From contig CAIXUF010000690.1 in the NCBI GenBank assembly GCA_903922535.1, forward strand, positions 1 to 7,273: 7,273 nt of DNA, written 5' to 3'. A program made the position numbers and the translations under genes. Source of the DNA: Candidatus Hydrogenedentota bacterium (GTDB taxonomy: Bacteria > Hydrogenedentota > Hydrogenedentia > Hydrogenedentiales > CAITNO01). Under the pieces are notes generated by a model. It worked only from the letters and a program-made list of their open reading frames with translations, searched no databases and was not told the DNA's origin. Below, piece after piece: positions 1-7,190 of this stretch (the stretch's first letter is position 1; the number at the start of each line of letters is the position of its first letter).

Positions 1-1
1 C

Positions 2-73
2 AAGAGGGCGGAATCGTCGGAATACGCAAATAGAATCGGTGGCACCGAAGAGGAGCAAACAGGGCTCGCTTGA
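2..73 (+). CDS. Possible 3' end of an upstream gene (partial)
   Basis: The frame starting at base 2 is open from the window edge to a TGA at 71-73 and encodes a 23-residue hydrophilic tail ending in ...EEEQTGLA. Its stop overlaps the ATG of the next gene as TGATG, an arrangement typical of translationally coupled genes in one operon. This is the main reason to think the frame is real. Only 23 codons are visible, so the family and function cannot be told. A competing frame from base 1 ends at TAG 31-33 (tail ...GGIVGIRK) and could instead be the true upstream gene end. The choice rests on the overlap only. Confidence 0.4.
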   Translation, partial: KRAESSEYANRIGGTEEEQTGLA

Positions 74-3000
74 TGCACACAAATCCCTCCAAGTTGCAGC
101 GGGTGTTCGACTATCTGCTTATGCTCGAAGTGCTGGCCATAGCCACATCCCTGGCCGGTTGGATGGCCATGCCGCTGATACGGGGCGGCTACCGAATGTT
201 CGGCGACCTGATCTGGTATCACTATCCCGTTCGCTGGGCCTACCGCGAGAGCCTGCTCCACGGCCACAGTTTCGCATGGAACCCATGGATAGGCTGCGGA
301 ACCTACATTCACGCGGAGGGGCAGGCGGGCATGTGCCATCCACTCCACCTGCTGCTGTACCGGTTCGTGGATGCGGCTTCGGGCCTGCACGCTGAGGCGG
401 CCTTTGGTTTCGTCCTGGCGATGGCGGGGACGTGGCTGTTTTTTCGCCGGTGGGGGTTGCGCCACAGTATCAGCCTTTGGGGCGGATGCCTGTATGCCTT
501 TTGCGCCATCAATCTTCTCGACTTGACGGCGCCCAACATAGTAACGATCATGGCGCACGCTCCCTGGGCCTTGTGGACACTGGACATCTTCCTCACGGGC
601 TCATCGCGCGGCAGACGCCTTGCGGGCATAATGGGGTTTGCCCTCGTAACTGGTTCGGAACTTCTGCTCGGCTACCCCCAGGCAGTTGTCATGTGCGGGT
701 TCATGGGCACCGCCTATCTGCTGACTCTGTCCATTGCGCACGCATGGAGCGGCGGCGCGGACTTCCAGTGGAAGATTCTCCTCAACGCCTTTGCGGCTTT
801 TATTGGCGCCAACCTGCTGGGTCTGGCTCTCGGAGCCGCCCAAGTGTTGCCGCATCTCGACCTGTACGCTGCAACCGGACGCGCTCATCCCCCAGACTGG
901 TGGCGCTTCGCGTTTGGGGCGGACTTTCGCAGTCTTCTGGAGTTGTTTGCAGGCCCGCTCGGCGCGATCAATCCAATCGGTCATGGTGTCTATGCGGGCC
1001 TTCCCGCGCTCTTCGCCGCGCTGTGGGGATTGACGTTGCTTCGGCGCACGCGGCGCACCGGCGGCGGCAGCCGTGCGTGCGCGGAAACCGACGGGCTCGT
1101 GCCTTCGTCCAGACCATGCCGTCCGCTTCTCCTGTTTGCCCTGGTGTGCATGCTCCTGGGATTCGCCATGGCCTTTGGCGGGTACAGCCCGTTCTATCGC
1201 GCTGTTTCATCGCTCCCGTTATTGCAGTCGTTCCGTTCACCAATCCGTTATTGTTACCTCATTCACTTTGCGTTGGCATGCTTTGCCACGGTGGGTCTTT
1301 CCAACTTGTGTGAGCGGAAACGAGGTGGCCGTGCCGCCGCACGCGGACTCCTGCCTCCATTAATGCTTCTCGGGGCGGTGCTGACAACAACCCTGTGTGC
1401 CGCCGCGCGTCTGGGCGCCGCGTGGATACCCTGGTATCCGCCGGCTCTGCAACTGGTCTGGATCCCGCTGATGGGAGTGGCGGCATTTCTCATGCTGGCC
1501 GCGGGTGCTTTCGGATGGCGTTGGGTCGTTATACTCTTGCCGTTGCTGCAGGCGTTGGACACCTGTTCTTACATAACCCACGCGGACCAAATCCCGGGAA
1601 CATCGCGGTGGTCGCACGAGGCGCTGATCCGTGATGTCACCCCCCCTTCCGACCCCGGCGGACAGCGTGTCTACTGTCGGCTGAACGAGAAGGAACCCAT
1701 TACCGGAAACAATCTCCCCACCATTTCCGGCATACGCAACGCCGTCGGGTACACAGGCGTTTCCCTGGATGAAAACTGCCTGCATTATGTGCCTGAGAAT
1801 CCGAACACCCTGCGCGTCGCCGCAGTCAGTTGGGTGCGGACTTTGTCTGCGAAAGACACCGCCTGGACTCCGCTGACCGATCCACTGCCCCTGGCGCGGC
1901 TTGTCACGAAGGTTGTCGTGTCATCCAGCCCCGGCGACATCATCGAGAGCACGGACGTGCGCAATGTGGCCATCGTCGAAAAGGAGGTCCCGGGACTTGA
2001 CGCGACTGCGGAGCCGGGCACCGCAACTATCGTGAGTCAGACCCCCGGCGAATATGGCATCCGAACGTCCTGCAAGACTCCACAACTGCTGGTCGTGTCG
2101 GAGCGTTACTGGCGGGGATGGCACGTGCGGATTGACCAGGAACCCGGCCCCGAACTGCTCCGCGCATACGGGGACTTCATGGGATGCGTGGTCCCAGCCG
2201 GCACCCATGTCGTTGAGTTCCGGTTCGACCCGGTGAGTTTCCGGCTCGGTGTGCTTGTTTCCCTGCTCGCTTTGGGGGGGTGCCTGGGCATCCTGGGAGT
2301 GCTCTTGCGCCTTCGTTATCCAGGAAGCTGCCGAAATGTCGCAGGGCATACTGCCGGTTATGTTGCCCAATCCACGGACCCACCCCACGAGGAGGTCGAC
2401 GGAGCTTCTCAACCGGCAGCCGCTCCCGCCGACACGAAAGAGATTCCGGCTGCCCCCGCACGGACAATTCACGGTGTCCGCCGTGGCCTTCTCTTCTGCA
2501 CCGTTTGCCTTAGTGTGCTTGTTTTGCCCGTGATTGTTGGCGGGTTCAATACCTTCGCGTCCATAAGCCAATTTGAGAAAAGATGCTGTCGAAATGTTTA
2601 CTTCAGCTATGCACTCGTATTGGCCGGGGTGATGGAGGCGGTTGAAGACACGGCCGGCGCCGAGGCCGCCTATCGCAACGCCTTGCGATGCGCACCCGGA
2701 CACGCTCCAACCGAGATCCGTCTGGGTGCCTTGCTGATGATGCGGGGCGAGACAAGTCAGGGACTGAAGTTGATCAATGAAGCCGCCTCGGCCGAGCCCG
2801 CCAATGCGGAGCAGGCTGCCGCGGCATGCGCCGCCGCCGCGAAAAAGCGCATGACGGCCGGTGATGTGCCCGGGGCGGTCGGCGCGCTCCAGTGCGCCCA
2901 TTCCCTTATGCCGGAAGTTATGGAGTACCGGGTTGAACTTGCCGGGGTGCTCGGAACCGCCGGGGACGATGACCGGGCGTTGGGCGAGTACCGGGCCACC

Positions 3001-3804
3001 GTTGCGGAAGCCTCCGAATCACCGCATTCGTGCGATGGAATAGACGCCGTTTACCTGCGACGCAACGATCCTGCCGCCCGCCTGGCGGAGTGGAAAAGCC
3101 TGGTGCAGGATCATCCCGATGCCGCCATGCCGCGACTGCATCTGGGCATGGCATTGGAGGATTCGGGCGATGCCGACGGGGCGGAGGCGTCCTATCGGGA
3201 GGCAATTCGGCTGCTGCCTGAATGGCAGGAAACGAAGATGAGGCTGGGGGCGATCATCGCGGCCGGGGGCAATGTGGAGGAAGGGCTGCGGCTGCTGGAT
3301 GAAGCGGTGCGCGCCATGCCCAACCTTGCCAGGGCGGCCGCCGAGGGCTGTGGCCGTGCGGCAAAGGCCCGTGTTGCCGCCGGTGACTTGCCCCATGCGC
3401 TGGCCCTGCTCCGCAAGGCGCGCGTCCTTTCGCCCGCGGATTTGCGCTATCGCGTCACCCTGGGTGAGGCGCTTGAGGCCGCCAGGAACGATGATGGGGC
3501 GTTGGGCGAGTACCGGGCCACGGTTGCGGAAGTCCCTGAATCCCCCAAATCATCAGGGCGCATGGATTTCATTTTTGAAAAGCGGGGCGACAAGGCCGCA
3601 CGCGTGGAGGCGTGGAAAAGTCTGGCGGCCGCACATCCGGAGGCGGCCATACCGAAACTGCACTTGGGCCTTGCCCTTGAGGCGGCGGGAGACCGGGCCG
3701 GCGCACGCCAGGCCTATGCCAATGCCCTTGAGATCAACCCGGCGCTGGTCGAAGCGCGTGCCGCACTGGACAAGATCGGCGGGAGTGAATCAGGACCGAA
3801 GTGA
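73..3804 (+). CDS. YfhO-family GT-C-type membrane protein fused to a C-terminal TPR domain
   Basis: 1243 aa, numbered from ATG 73. I prefer ATG 73 to the adjacent in-frame TTG 70 because it overlaps an upstream TGA and has AGGG (61-64) 8 nt before it. Residues 10-500 hold about a dozen hydrophobic helices. Family features seen: an early loop GDLIWYHYP (44-52, Asp45) followed by WNP and the GQAGMCHPLHLL segment (about 69-95), the motif RSPIRY (388-393), and a soluble domain (about 515-720) with RYWRGWHV and VPAGTHVVEFRFDP (about 678-720). A closing helix follows at 724-746. This matches YfhO/PF09586-like proteins, related to GT-C glycosyltransferases that use lipid-linked sugars and act on the outer face of the membrane. 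A Pro/Ala/Glu-rich linker (749-802) leads to an RR-flanked extra helix (805-825) and then TPR-like repeats (about 843-1238). RR on the inner side suggests the TPRs are extracytoplasmic (inference). Known YfhO proteins normally stop after the closing helix, so this is a fusion. Donor and acceptor are unknown. It is not obviously linked to the genes downstream. Confidence 0.88.
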   Translation: MHTNPSKLQRVFDYLLMLEVLAIATSLAGWMAMPLIRGGYRMFGDLIWYHYPVRWAYRESLLHGHSFAWNPWIGCGTYIHAEGQAGMCHPLHLLLYRFVDAASGLHAEAAFGFVLAMAGTWLFFRRWGLRHSISLWGGCLYAFCAINLLDLTAPNIVTIMAHAPWALWTLDIFLTGSSRGRRLAGIMGFALVTGSELLLGYPQAVVMCGFMGTAYLLTLSIAHAWSGGADFQWKILLNAFAAFIGANLLGLALGAAQVLPHLDLYAATGRAHPPDWWRFAFGADFRSLLELFAGPLGAINPIGHGVYAGLPALFAALWGLTLLRRTRRTGGGSRACAETDGLVPSSRPCRPLLLFALVCMLLGFAMAFGGYSPFYRAVSSLPLLQSFRSPIRYCYLIHFALACFATVGLSNLCERKRGGRAAARGLLPPLMLLGAVLTTTLCAAARLGAAWIPWYPPALQLVWIPLMGVAAFLMLAAGAFGWRWVVILLPLLQALDTCSYITHADQIPGTSRWSHEALIRDVTPPSDPGGQRVYCRLNEKEPITGNNLPTISGIRNAVGYTGVSLDENCLHYVPENPNTLRVAAVSWVRTLSAKDTAWTPLTDPLPLARLVTKVVVSSSPGDIIESTDVRNVAIVEKEVPGLDATAEPGTATIVSQTPGEYGIRTSCKTPQLLVVSERYWRGWHVRIDQEPGPELLRAYGDFMGCVVPAGTHVVEFRFDPVSFRLGVLVSLLALGGCLGILGVLLRLRYPGSCRNVAGHTAGYVAQSTDPPHEEVDGASQPAAAPADTKEIPAAPARTIHGVRRGLLFCTVCLSVLVLPVIVGGFNTFASISQFEKRCCRNVYFSYALVLAGVMEAVEDTAGAEAAYRNALRCAPGHAPTEIRLGALLMMRGETSQGLKLINEAASAEPANAEQAAAACAAAAKKRMTAGDVPGAVGALQCAHSLMPEVMEYRVELAGVLGTAGDDDRALGEYRATVAEASESPHSCDGIDAVYLRRNDPAARLAEWKSLVQDHPDAAMPRLHLGMALEDSGDADGAEASYREAIRLLPEWQETKMRLGAIIAAGGNVEEGLRLLDEAVRAMPNLARAAAEGCGRAAKARVAAGDLPHALALLRKARVLSPADLRYRVTLGEALEAARNDDGALGEYRATVAEVPESPKSSGRMDFIFEKRGDKAARVEAWKSLAAAHPEAAIPKLHLGLALEAAGDRAGARQAYANALEINPALVEARAALDKIGGSESGPK
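2659..3786 (+). repeat. 522-bp in-frame tandem duplication encoding TPR units, with partial third copy
   Basis: Within the large membrane gene, unit A (2659-3180, residues 863-1036) and unit B (3181-3702, residues 1037-1210) are each exactly 174 codons and align without a gap. My hand count gives 86 of 174 identical residues. Conserved landmarks at offset 174 include AE(A)xY, RLGA, the 11-residue block ALGEYRATVAE, AEWKSL/EAWKSL, and LHLGxALE. A third copy starts at 3703 (AYANALEINP) and stops after about 28 residues. The residues just before unit A (about 850-862) also resemble a unit end. At DNA level 25 consecutive bases (2975-2999 and 3497-3521) are identical. Five 34-residue TPRs plus 4 residues would give 174, so each unit is probably about five degenerate TPRs; this is an inference. 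Confidence 0.9.
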
Positions 3805-3842
3805 AACACTTTCAAGCAATACAGTAGTCCGTGCATTCCCCT

Positions 3843-3865
3843 TGAATTACCGCCTGAATTACCGC
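3843..3865 (+). repeat. Short tandem direct repeat, 12-bp period
   Basis: TGAATTACCGC occurs at 3843-3853 and again at 3855-3865, separated by one C. It lies 39 bp after the stop of the TPR gene and about 120 bp before the symporter start. Spacing just over one helical turn would put both copies on about the same DNA face, as for a protein binding site. No matching regulator is known to me, and the repeat may be chance. Confidence 0.5.
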
Positions 3866-3891
3866 GTGTCCCGCTACATTTGTTTCACCCG

Positions 3892-3944
3892 CCCACAAAA
3901 CGCTTCGCGCGAATTCTGTTTGCTTTGGCCCTTGCGGTTGTGGG
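3892..3944 (+). promoter_or_regulatory. Candidate leader structure / operator upstream of the symporter operon
   Basis: Two symmetric elements are seen in the leader. CCCACAA (3892-3898) is the exact reverse complement of TTGTGGG (3938-3944), with CGC (3901-3903) and GCG (3934-3936) able to add three inner pairs. The perfect 10-bp palindrome TTCGCGCGAA (3904-3913) lies inside the arms. They could form an mRNA hairpin or mark an operator for the symporter/methyltransferase operon. The arms are 39 nt apart and the inner region is not well paired, so this is weak. No convincing -35/-10 pair was found in 3805-3983. Confidence 0.25.
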
Positions 3945-3966
3945 ACATTGGTGGCAAGTTTTGACT

Positions 3967-3973
3967 GGAGGTG
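3967..3973 (+). promoter_or_regulatory. Strong ribosome binding site of the symporter gene
   Basis: GGAGGTG, a near-perfect Shine-Dalgarno, sits 10 nt before ATG 3984. It fixes the symporter start and shows the gene begins its own translation rather than being coupled to the TPR gene 179 bp upstream. Confidence 0.85.
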
Positions 3974-3983
3974 AACGCCGCCA

Positions 3984-5696
3984 ATGCTGAACACCTTGGA
4001 TTTTGCCGTTTTCGCGGGCTATTTTGTCGTGGTCACCGTGATTGGATTTGTGGTGGCGCGGCGTGAGAAGGCCACGGTAAGTGACTATTTCCTCGCGGGC
4101 AACACGCTGCCGTGGTATGCGATGGGCGCGTCGGTGGTGGCGGCGGGGATCAGCAGCGAACAGTTTGTGGGCGAGATTGGGTACTCGTACAAACTGGGGA
4201 TGCCCGTGGCGAACTGGGAATGGCTGGTGGTGCCTGCGTTCACCATCATGCTGTGGATCTTCATCCCCATTTATTTCCGCAACCGTGTCTCCACTATGCC
4301 CGAGTACCTCGAACGCCGCTTTGGTTCGCGGGCCCGGACCGTGTTCGCCCTGCTGACTGTCGGCAGCTACGTGTTTGCCAATTTCCCGATGGTGTTCTTC
4401 ACGGCGGGCTTCGCGCTGCACAAGATGTGGGGGATTAACCAGATCGCCGCCGTGTGGGTGATCGTGGTGACAACGGGCCTGTACACGGTTTACGGCGGCC
4501 TGCTGTCGGTTGCGTGGACAAACTTCTTCCAATGCGTGCTGTTGCTGGGCGGCGGCCTCTATGTGTTCATCGCCGGAATGCACATGATCCACTGGGACTT
4601 TCACGCCATCCTCGGCACGGGCCAGCAGGCGCATTTGATCGCGCCCGCAACCCATCCCGAAATCCCGTGGACGGCCGTCCTCATTCTGGCGCTCTCGACG
4701 AACGTCTGGTATTACGCCACCAACCAGTACATCAACCAACGCTGTCTCGCGGCGCGGTCCGAATGGGACGCCAAGATGGGGATCTTGTTTGCGGGCGCGC
4801 TCCAGTTGATCATGCCGCTGGCCACCTGTTTCCCCGGCATGATCTACCGCGTGATTAATCCGCACTTGCAGGTCACCGACGAAGCCTACATGAGCGTCGT
4901 GGCCGCGGTGGTGCCGTTGGGCCTGCGCGGGCTGGTGTTGGCCGCCGTGATGGCGGCCATCATGTCCACCGTGGCCGGACTGGTCAATTCAATTTCGACC
5001 ATCGTCACGCTGGACCTGTTCCGGCCCTGGAAAGGTCAGGACTGGTCGGACGCGCAACTGGTGCGCTTCGGCCAATGGGCCGGCGGAGCCGCGCTGCTGG
5101 TCGGAGCCGCGATTGCCCCCATCGTCATGCAGTGGGAAAACCTGTTCCGCTATTGCCAGGACATCTGGGCGCCGATGGCGGCCCCCGTGGTCACCGTGTT
5201 TGTCGCCGCCGCGTTGTGGGAACGCGCGACGACCCGGGCGGCGCTCGCCTGCCTGTGGCTGTCCATCCTCACGATCCCGCTAACCTTTGCCAAAACGTTC
5301 CTGGGTGATTTCGGCATCCATTTCCTGCCCGCCAGTTTCGAGAACTCACTGGTGCTTGCCGGCACCGTCTACCTGTGCTCGATTGTTCTGTTTGCCGTGT
5401 GCTCGCTCAGCACGGCCTCAAATGTTATGACGGGGCTTCTGGCACTGGCGCTGTGCGCGCCCGTCATCCTTCTTGGAATGTTCAGCACCGTGGGCGTTGC
5501 GGTCGCCATTGCTGTCGTGATCGTTGTGGCGATTTTGTCGTTGATGCTGCGGGCGCGAATCGCACGGGCGCCGCAATGGGATTGGTCCATGCTGCGGTTA
5601 CCCGAAACCGAGCATCGGCCGTGGTATCAATCCGTCTGGTTGTGGTGGCTGCTGCTGACGGGTGCCTTTGGCCTCGTATACGCGATCCTGTGGTAA
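3984..5696 (+). CDS. Sodium:solute symporter, SSS/SLC5 family (SGLT-like)
   Basis: 570 aa with about 14 hydrophobic helices, the usual size and build of SGLT-type Na+-coupled symporters of the inner membrane (TC 2.A.21). Family signatures: DYFLAGNTLPWYAMGAS (34-50), SSEQFVGEIGYSY (57-69), PEYLERRF (106-113), VYGGLLSVAWTNFFQ (169-183), TNQYINQRCLAA (246-257), and AAIMSTVAGLVNSISTIVTLDLF in TM8 (324-346). Compared from memory with vSGLT, Ser328/Thr329 fall at its Na2-site serines. Gln60, Glu79, Asn240, Tyr243 and Gln392 fall at its galactose-contacting residues, so a sugar-like or polyol substrate is possible. The stop codon is followed directly by the ribosome binding site of the methyltransferase gene 13 nt on, so the two form an operon and probably serve one substrate (inference). 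The true substrate cannot be read from sequence; proline, betaine or carboxylate transport by other SSS members remains possible. Confidence 0.95.
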   Translation: MLNTLDFAVFAGYFVVVTVIGFVVARREKATVSDYFLAGNTLPWYAMGASVVAAGISSEQFVGEIGYSYKLGMPVANWEWLVVPAFTIMLWIFIPIYFRNRVSTMPEYLERRFGSRARTVFALLTVGSYVFANFPMVFFTAGFALHKMWGINQIAAVWVIVVTTGLYTVYGGLLSVAWTNFFQCVLLLGGGLYVFIAGMHMIHWDFHAILGTGQQAHLIAPATHPEIPWTAVLILALSTNVWYYATNQYINQRCLAARSEWDAKMGILFAGALQLIMPLATCFPGMIYRVINPHLQVTDEAYMSVVAAVVPLGLRGLVLAAVMAAIMSTVAGLVNSISTIVTLDLFRPWKGQDWSDAQLVRFGQWAGGAALLVGAAIAPIVMQWENLFRYCQDIWAPMAAPVVTVFVAAALWERATTRAALACLWLSILTIPLTFAKTFLGDFGIHFLPASFENSLVLAGTVYLCSIVLFAVCSLSTASNVMTGLLALALCAPVILLGMFSTVGVAVAIAVVIVVAILSLMLRARIARAPQWDWSMLRLPETEHRPWYQSVWLWWLLLTGAFGLVYAILW

Positions 5697-5702
5697 GGGA
5701 GG
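5697..5702 (+). promoter_or_regulatory. Ribosome binding site deciding the methyltransferase start
   Basis: GGGAGG begins at the base after the symporter TAA (5694-5696) and lies 7 nt before GTG 5710. It supports GTG 5710 as the start over the upstream in-frame ATG 5662, which lies inside the symporter gene, and over ATG 5725, which would be 22 nt away. Confidence 0.8.
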
Positions 5703-5709
5703 AACGGAC

Positions 5710-7125
5710 GTGAAACTGGCGGCAATGCAGGTCCTGTCGGAAGCCGAGATCCGGCAGGTTCACGAGGCGACCCTCACGATCCTTTCCGAGTGCGGCGTCA
5801 AGATCCTCAATCCGGAGATGTTCATCTTCCTTCGGGATCAAGGTTGCACCGTGGACGCGGACAACCAAATCGTCCATTTCTCGCAGACAGATCTCGAACG
5901 CGCCATTGAAACCGTGCCGCGTACCTTCGAAATGTTCGACCGGGACGGCGCGCCCGCCTTTCTGCTCGGCGACGGCACGCCGCGCGTGGCCGCCGGGCAC
6001 AACGCCATTTTCTGGGTAGACAGCGAAACCGGCAAGACCCGACCCTCGACGGTGGCGGACGTGGAACAGTTTGCGCGCCTGTGTGAGCAGCTTGCCCAGA
6101 TCGACATGATCGGCATTCCTGTCATGCCGCAGGACGTGCCCGACCCGCGCGCCACGCTCCTCTACGGCGTCCGCGCCTGCATCGAGAACAGCCGCAAGCC
6201 CCTCTTCTTCTCGACCGACGACGTCGCCGTCAACGGGCGCATCATCGACATGCTGGCCGCGGTGTTTCCGGGCAACCTGGCGCGGCAGCCCTATGGCATC
6301 GCCCAGTTGTCGCCGACCAGCCCGCTGTTCTGGGAATCGAGTGTGCTCGAAGCCCTGCGCGAAACCGTCGCGTGCGACGTGCCCCTCGCCATCCTGCCCG
6401 AACCCAACGCGGGCGTCTCGGCGCCGTACACGCTGGCGGGGCTGCTGGCCGTCAACAATGCCGAATGCCTGTCGGGCGTCATCATCAGCCAACTGCTGAA
6501 ACCGGGCGCCAAAATACTGTACGCCAATTCATGGACCACCACCGACATGCGCACCGGCTACGCGCTCGTTGGTTCCGTCGAGACCAGCATTTGCCGCATC
6601 GCGGGCGCGCAACTGGCCCGGCACTACGGCATCCCCTGCCACACCACCGCGCCCAATTCCGACAACCACGCGCACGATGAGCAGAATGCATGGGAGAAGA
6701 CGCTCAGCATGCTGTGCGCCGTGGCCGGTGGCAACGACCTCATCGTCAATTGCGGCATGTTCGCCACCGGCATCACCTGCAGCCACGAACAACTGCTCAT
6801 GGACGACGAGATTGCCGGCCTCTGCCGCCGCCTCGCCGGGGGCGTCGAAGTGAACGGAGACTCGCTCGCGGTGGACACGACAAAAGAAATCGGCCCGCGC
6901 GGGACCGGCTACCTCACCGCGCTCCACACATTGGAACGGTTGCGGTCGCCGGAATACCACACACCGACACTGGCCGTCCGCGGTCCCCGCGCGATCTGGG
7001 AATCCCAGGGCGCCCCCGACACCTACGCGCTGGCCCAGCAGCAGGTCAAGAGTCTCGCGGAAAAAGACGGCAGTTCCCTCGATGCCGACCGCCGCGCCCG
7101 CTTGGTCGAAATGCTGCGCTTGTAA
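5710..7125 (+). CDS. MttB-family (trimethylamine:corrinoid) methyltransferase homologue, non-pyrrolysine type
   Basis: 471 aa from GTG 5710, with a good ribosome binding site; soluble, with no signal peptide. The sequence follows the COG5598/PF06253 pattern throughout: LSEAEIRQVHEATLTILSE (9-27), VDSETGKTRPSTVADVEQFARL (103-124), IGIPVMPQDVP (134-144), ILPEPNAGVSAPYTLAGLLA (228-247), TTDMRTGYALVGSVETS (277-293), AQLARHYGIPC (300-310), and LLMDDEIAGLCRRLAGGVEV (362-381). Family members move a methyl group from a quaternary or tertiary amine to the cobalt of a small corrinoid protein in the cytoplasm. The frame has no internal TAG, so this is not a pyrrolysine-containing trimethylamine enzyme. 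Characterised non-Pyl relatives act on glycine betaine (MtgB), proline betaine, carnitine or butyrobetaine. The substrate here is unknown. Its partner proteins (corrinoid protein, second methyltransferase, activator) are not in the window. It is co-transcribed with the SGLT-like symporter, so an imported methylated compound is the simplest inference. Confidence 0.92.
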   Translation: MKLAAMQVLSEAEIRQVHEATLTILSECGVKILNPEMFIFLRDQGCTVDADNQIVHFSQTDLERAIETVPRTFEMFDRDGAPAFLLGDGTPRVAAGHNAIFWVDSETGKTRPSTVADVEQFARLCEQLAQIDMIGIPVMPQDVPDPRATLLYGVRACIENSRKPLFFSTDDVAVNGRIIDMLAAVFPGNLARQPYGIAQLSPTSPLFWESSVLEALRETVACDVPLAILPEPNAGVSAPYTLAGLLAVNNAECLSGVIISQLLKPGAKILYANSWTTTDMRTGYALVGSVETSICRIAGAQLARHYGIPCHTTAPNSDNHAHDEQNAWEKTLSMLCAVAGGNDLIVNCGMFATGITCSHEQLLMDDEIAGLCRRLAGGVEVNGDSLAVDTTKEIGPRGTGYLTALHTLERLRSPEYHTPTLAVRGPRAIWESQGAPDTYALAQQQVKSLAEKDGSSLDADRRARLVEMLRL

Positions 7126-7132
7126 ACTTGCG

Positions 7133-7179
7133 GGGACGCTCCATTCAGTTGGCAGGACAACGGACGGGTCCCATTTTTT
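7133..7179 (+). terminator. Possible intrinsic terminator after the operon
   Basis: GGGAC (7133-7137) can pair with GTCCC (7168-7172). GTTG/CAAC (7148-7151 with 7157-7160) can form a small inner hairpin. After one A comes a run of six T (7174-7179). The position, 8 nt after the methyltransferase stop, and the T-run fit a Rho-independent terminator. The stem is short and the loop long (30 nt), so it is only a moderate candidate. The palindrome starting at 7191 could serve as an additional or alternative 3' end structure. Confidence 0.35.
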
Positions 7180-7190
7180 GAGTGCGTGCG

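Noticed and set aside
432..1313. 293-codon + strand open frame in another phase of the membrane protein gene
   Set aside because: Arg/Ser/Pro-rich out-of-frame translation lying wholly within the YfhO membrane region.
1921..2901. 326-codon open frame on the - strand inside the membrane protein gene
   Set aside because: It overlaps the conserved YfhO C-terminal domain and the first TPRs on the other strand and shows no recognisable protein features.
2659..3786. CRISPR or minisatellite interpretation of the internal repeats
   Set aside because: The repeats are in-frame 522-bp protein-coding units with protein-level conservation, so they are TPR duplications rather than a non-coding array.
3842..3880. 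Sigma70-like promoter using TTGAAT (3842-3847) and TACATT (3875-3880)
   Set aside because: The gap is 27 bp, far from the usual 16-18. The second repeat copy (CTGAAT) gives only 15, so there is no credible pair.
3885..4865. 326-codon open frame on the - strand opposite the symporter
   Set aside because: Its translation is rich in His, Arg, Gln and Pro without family features, as expected for a complement shadow of a GC-rich gene. The + strand protein is a clear SSS transporter.
5662..5709. Extended methyltransferase start at ATG 5662
   Set aside because: It would overlap the symporter by 35 bp and add 16 residues not matching the family. GTG 5710 has GGGAGG at ideal distance.
5482..6492. 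336-codon open frame on the - strand across the symporter/methyltransferase junction
   Set aside because: Low-complexity Arg/Asp/Gly/Val-rich shadow that spans two well-supported + strand genes; no start signal or domain.
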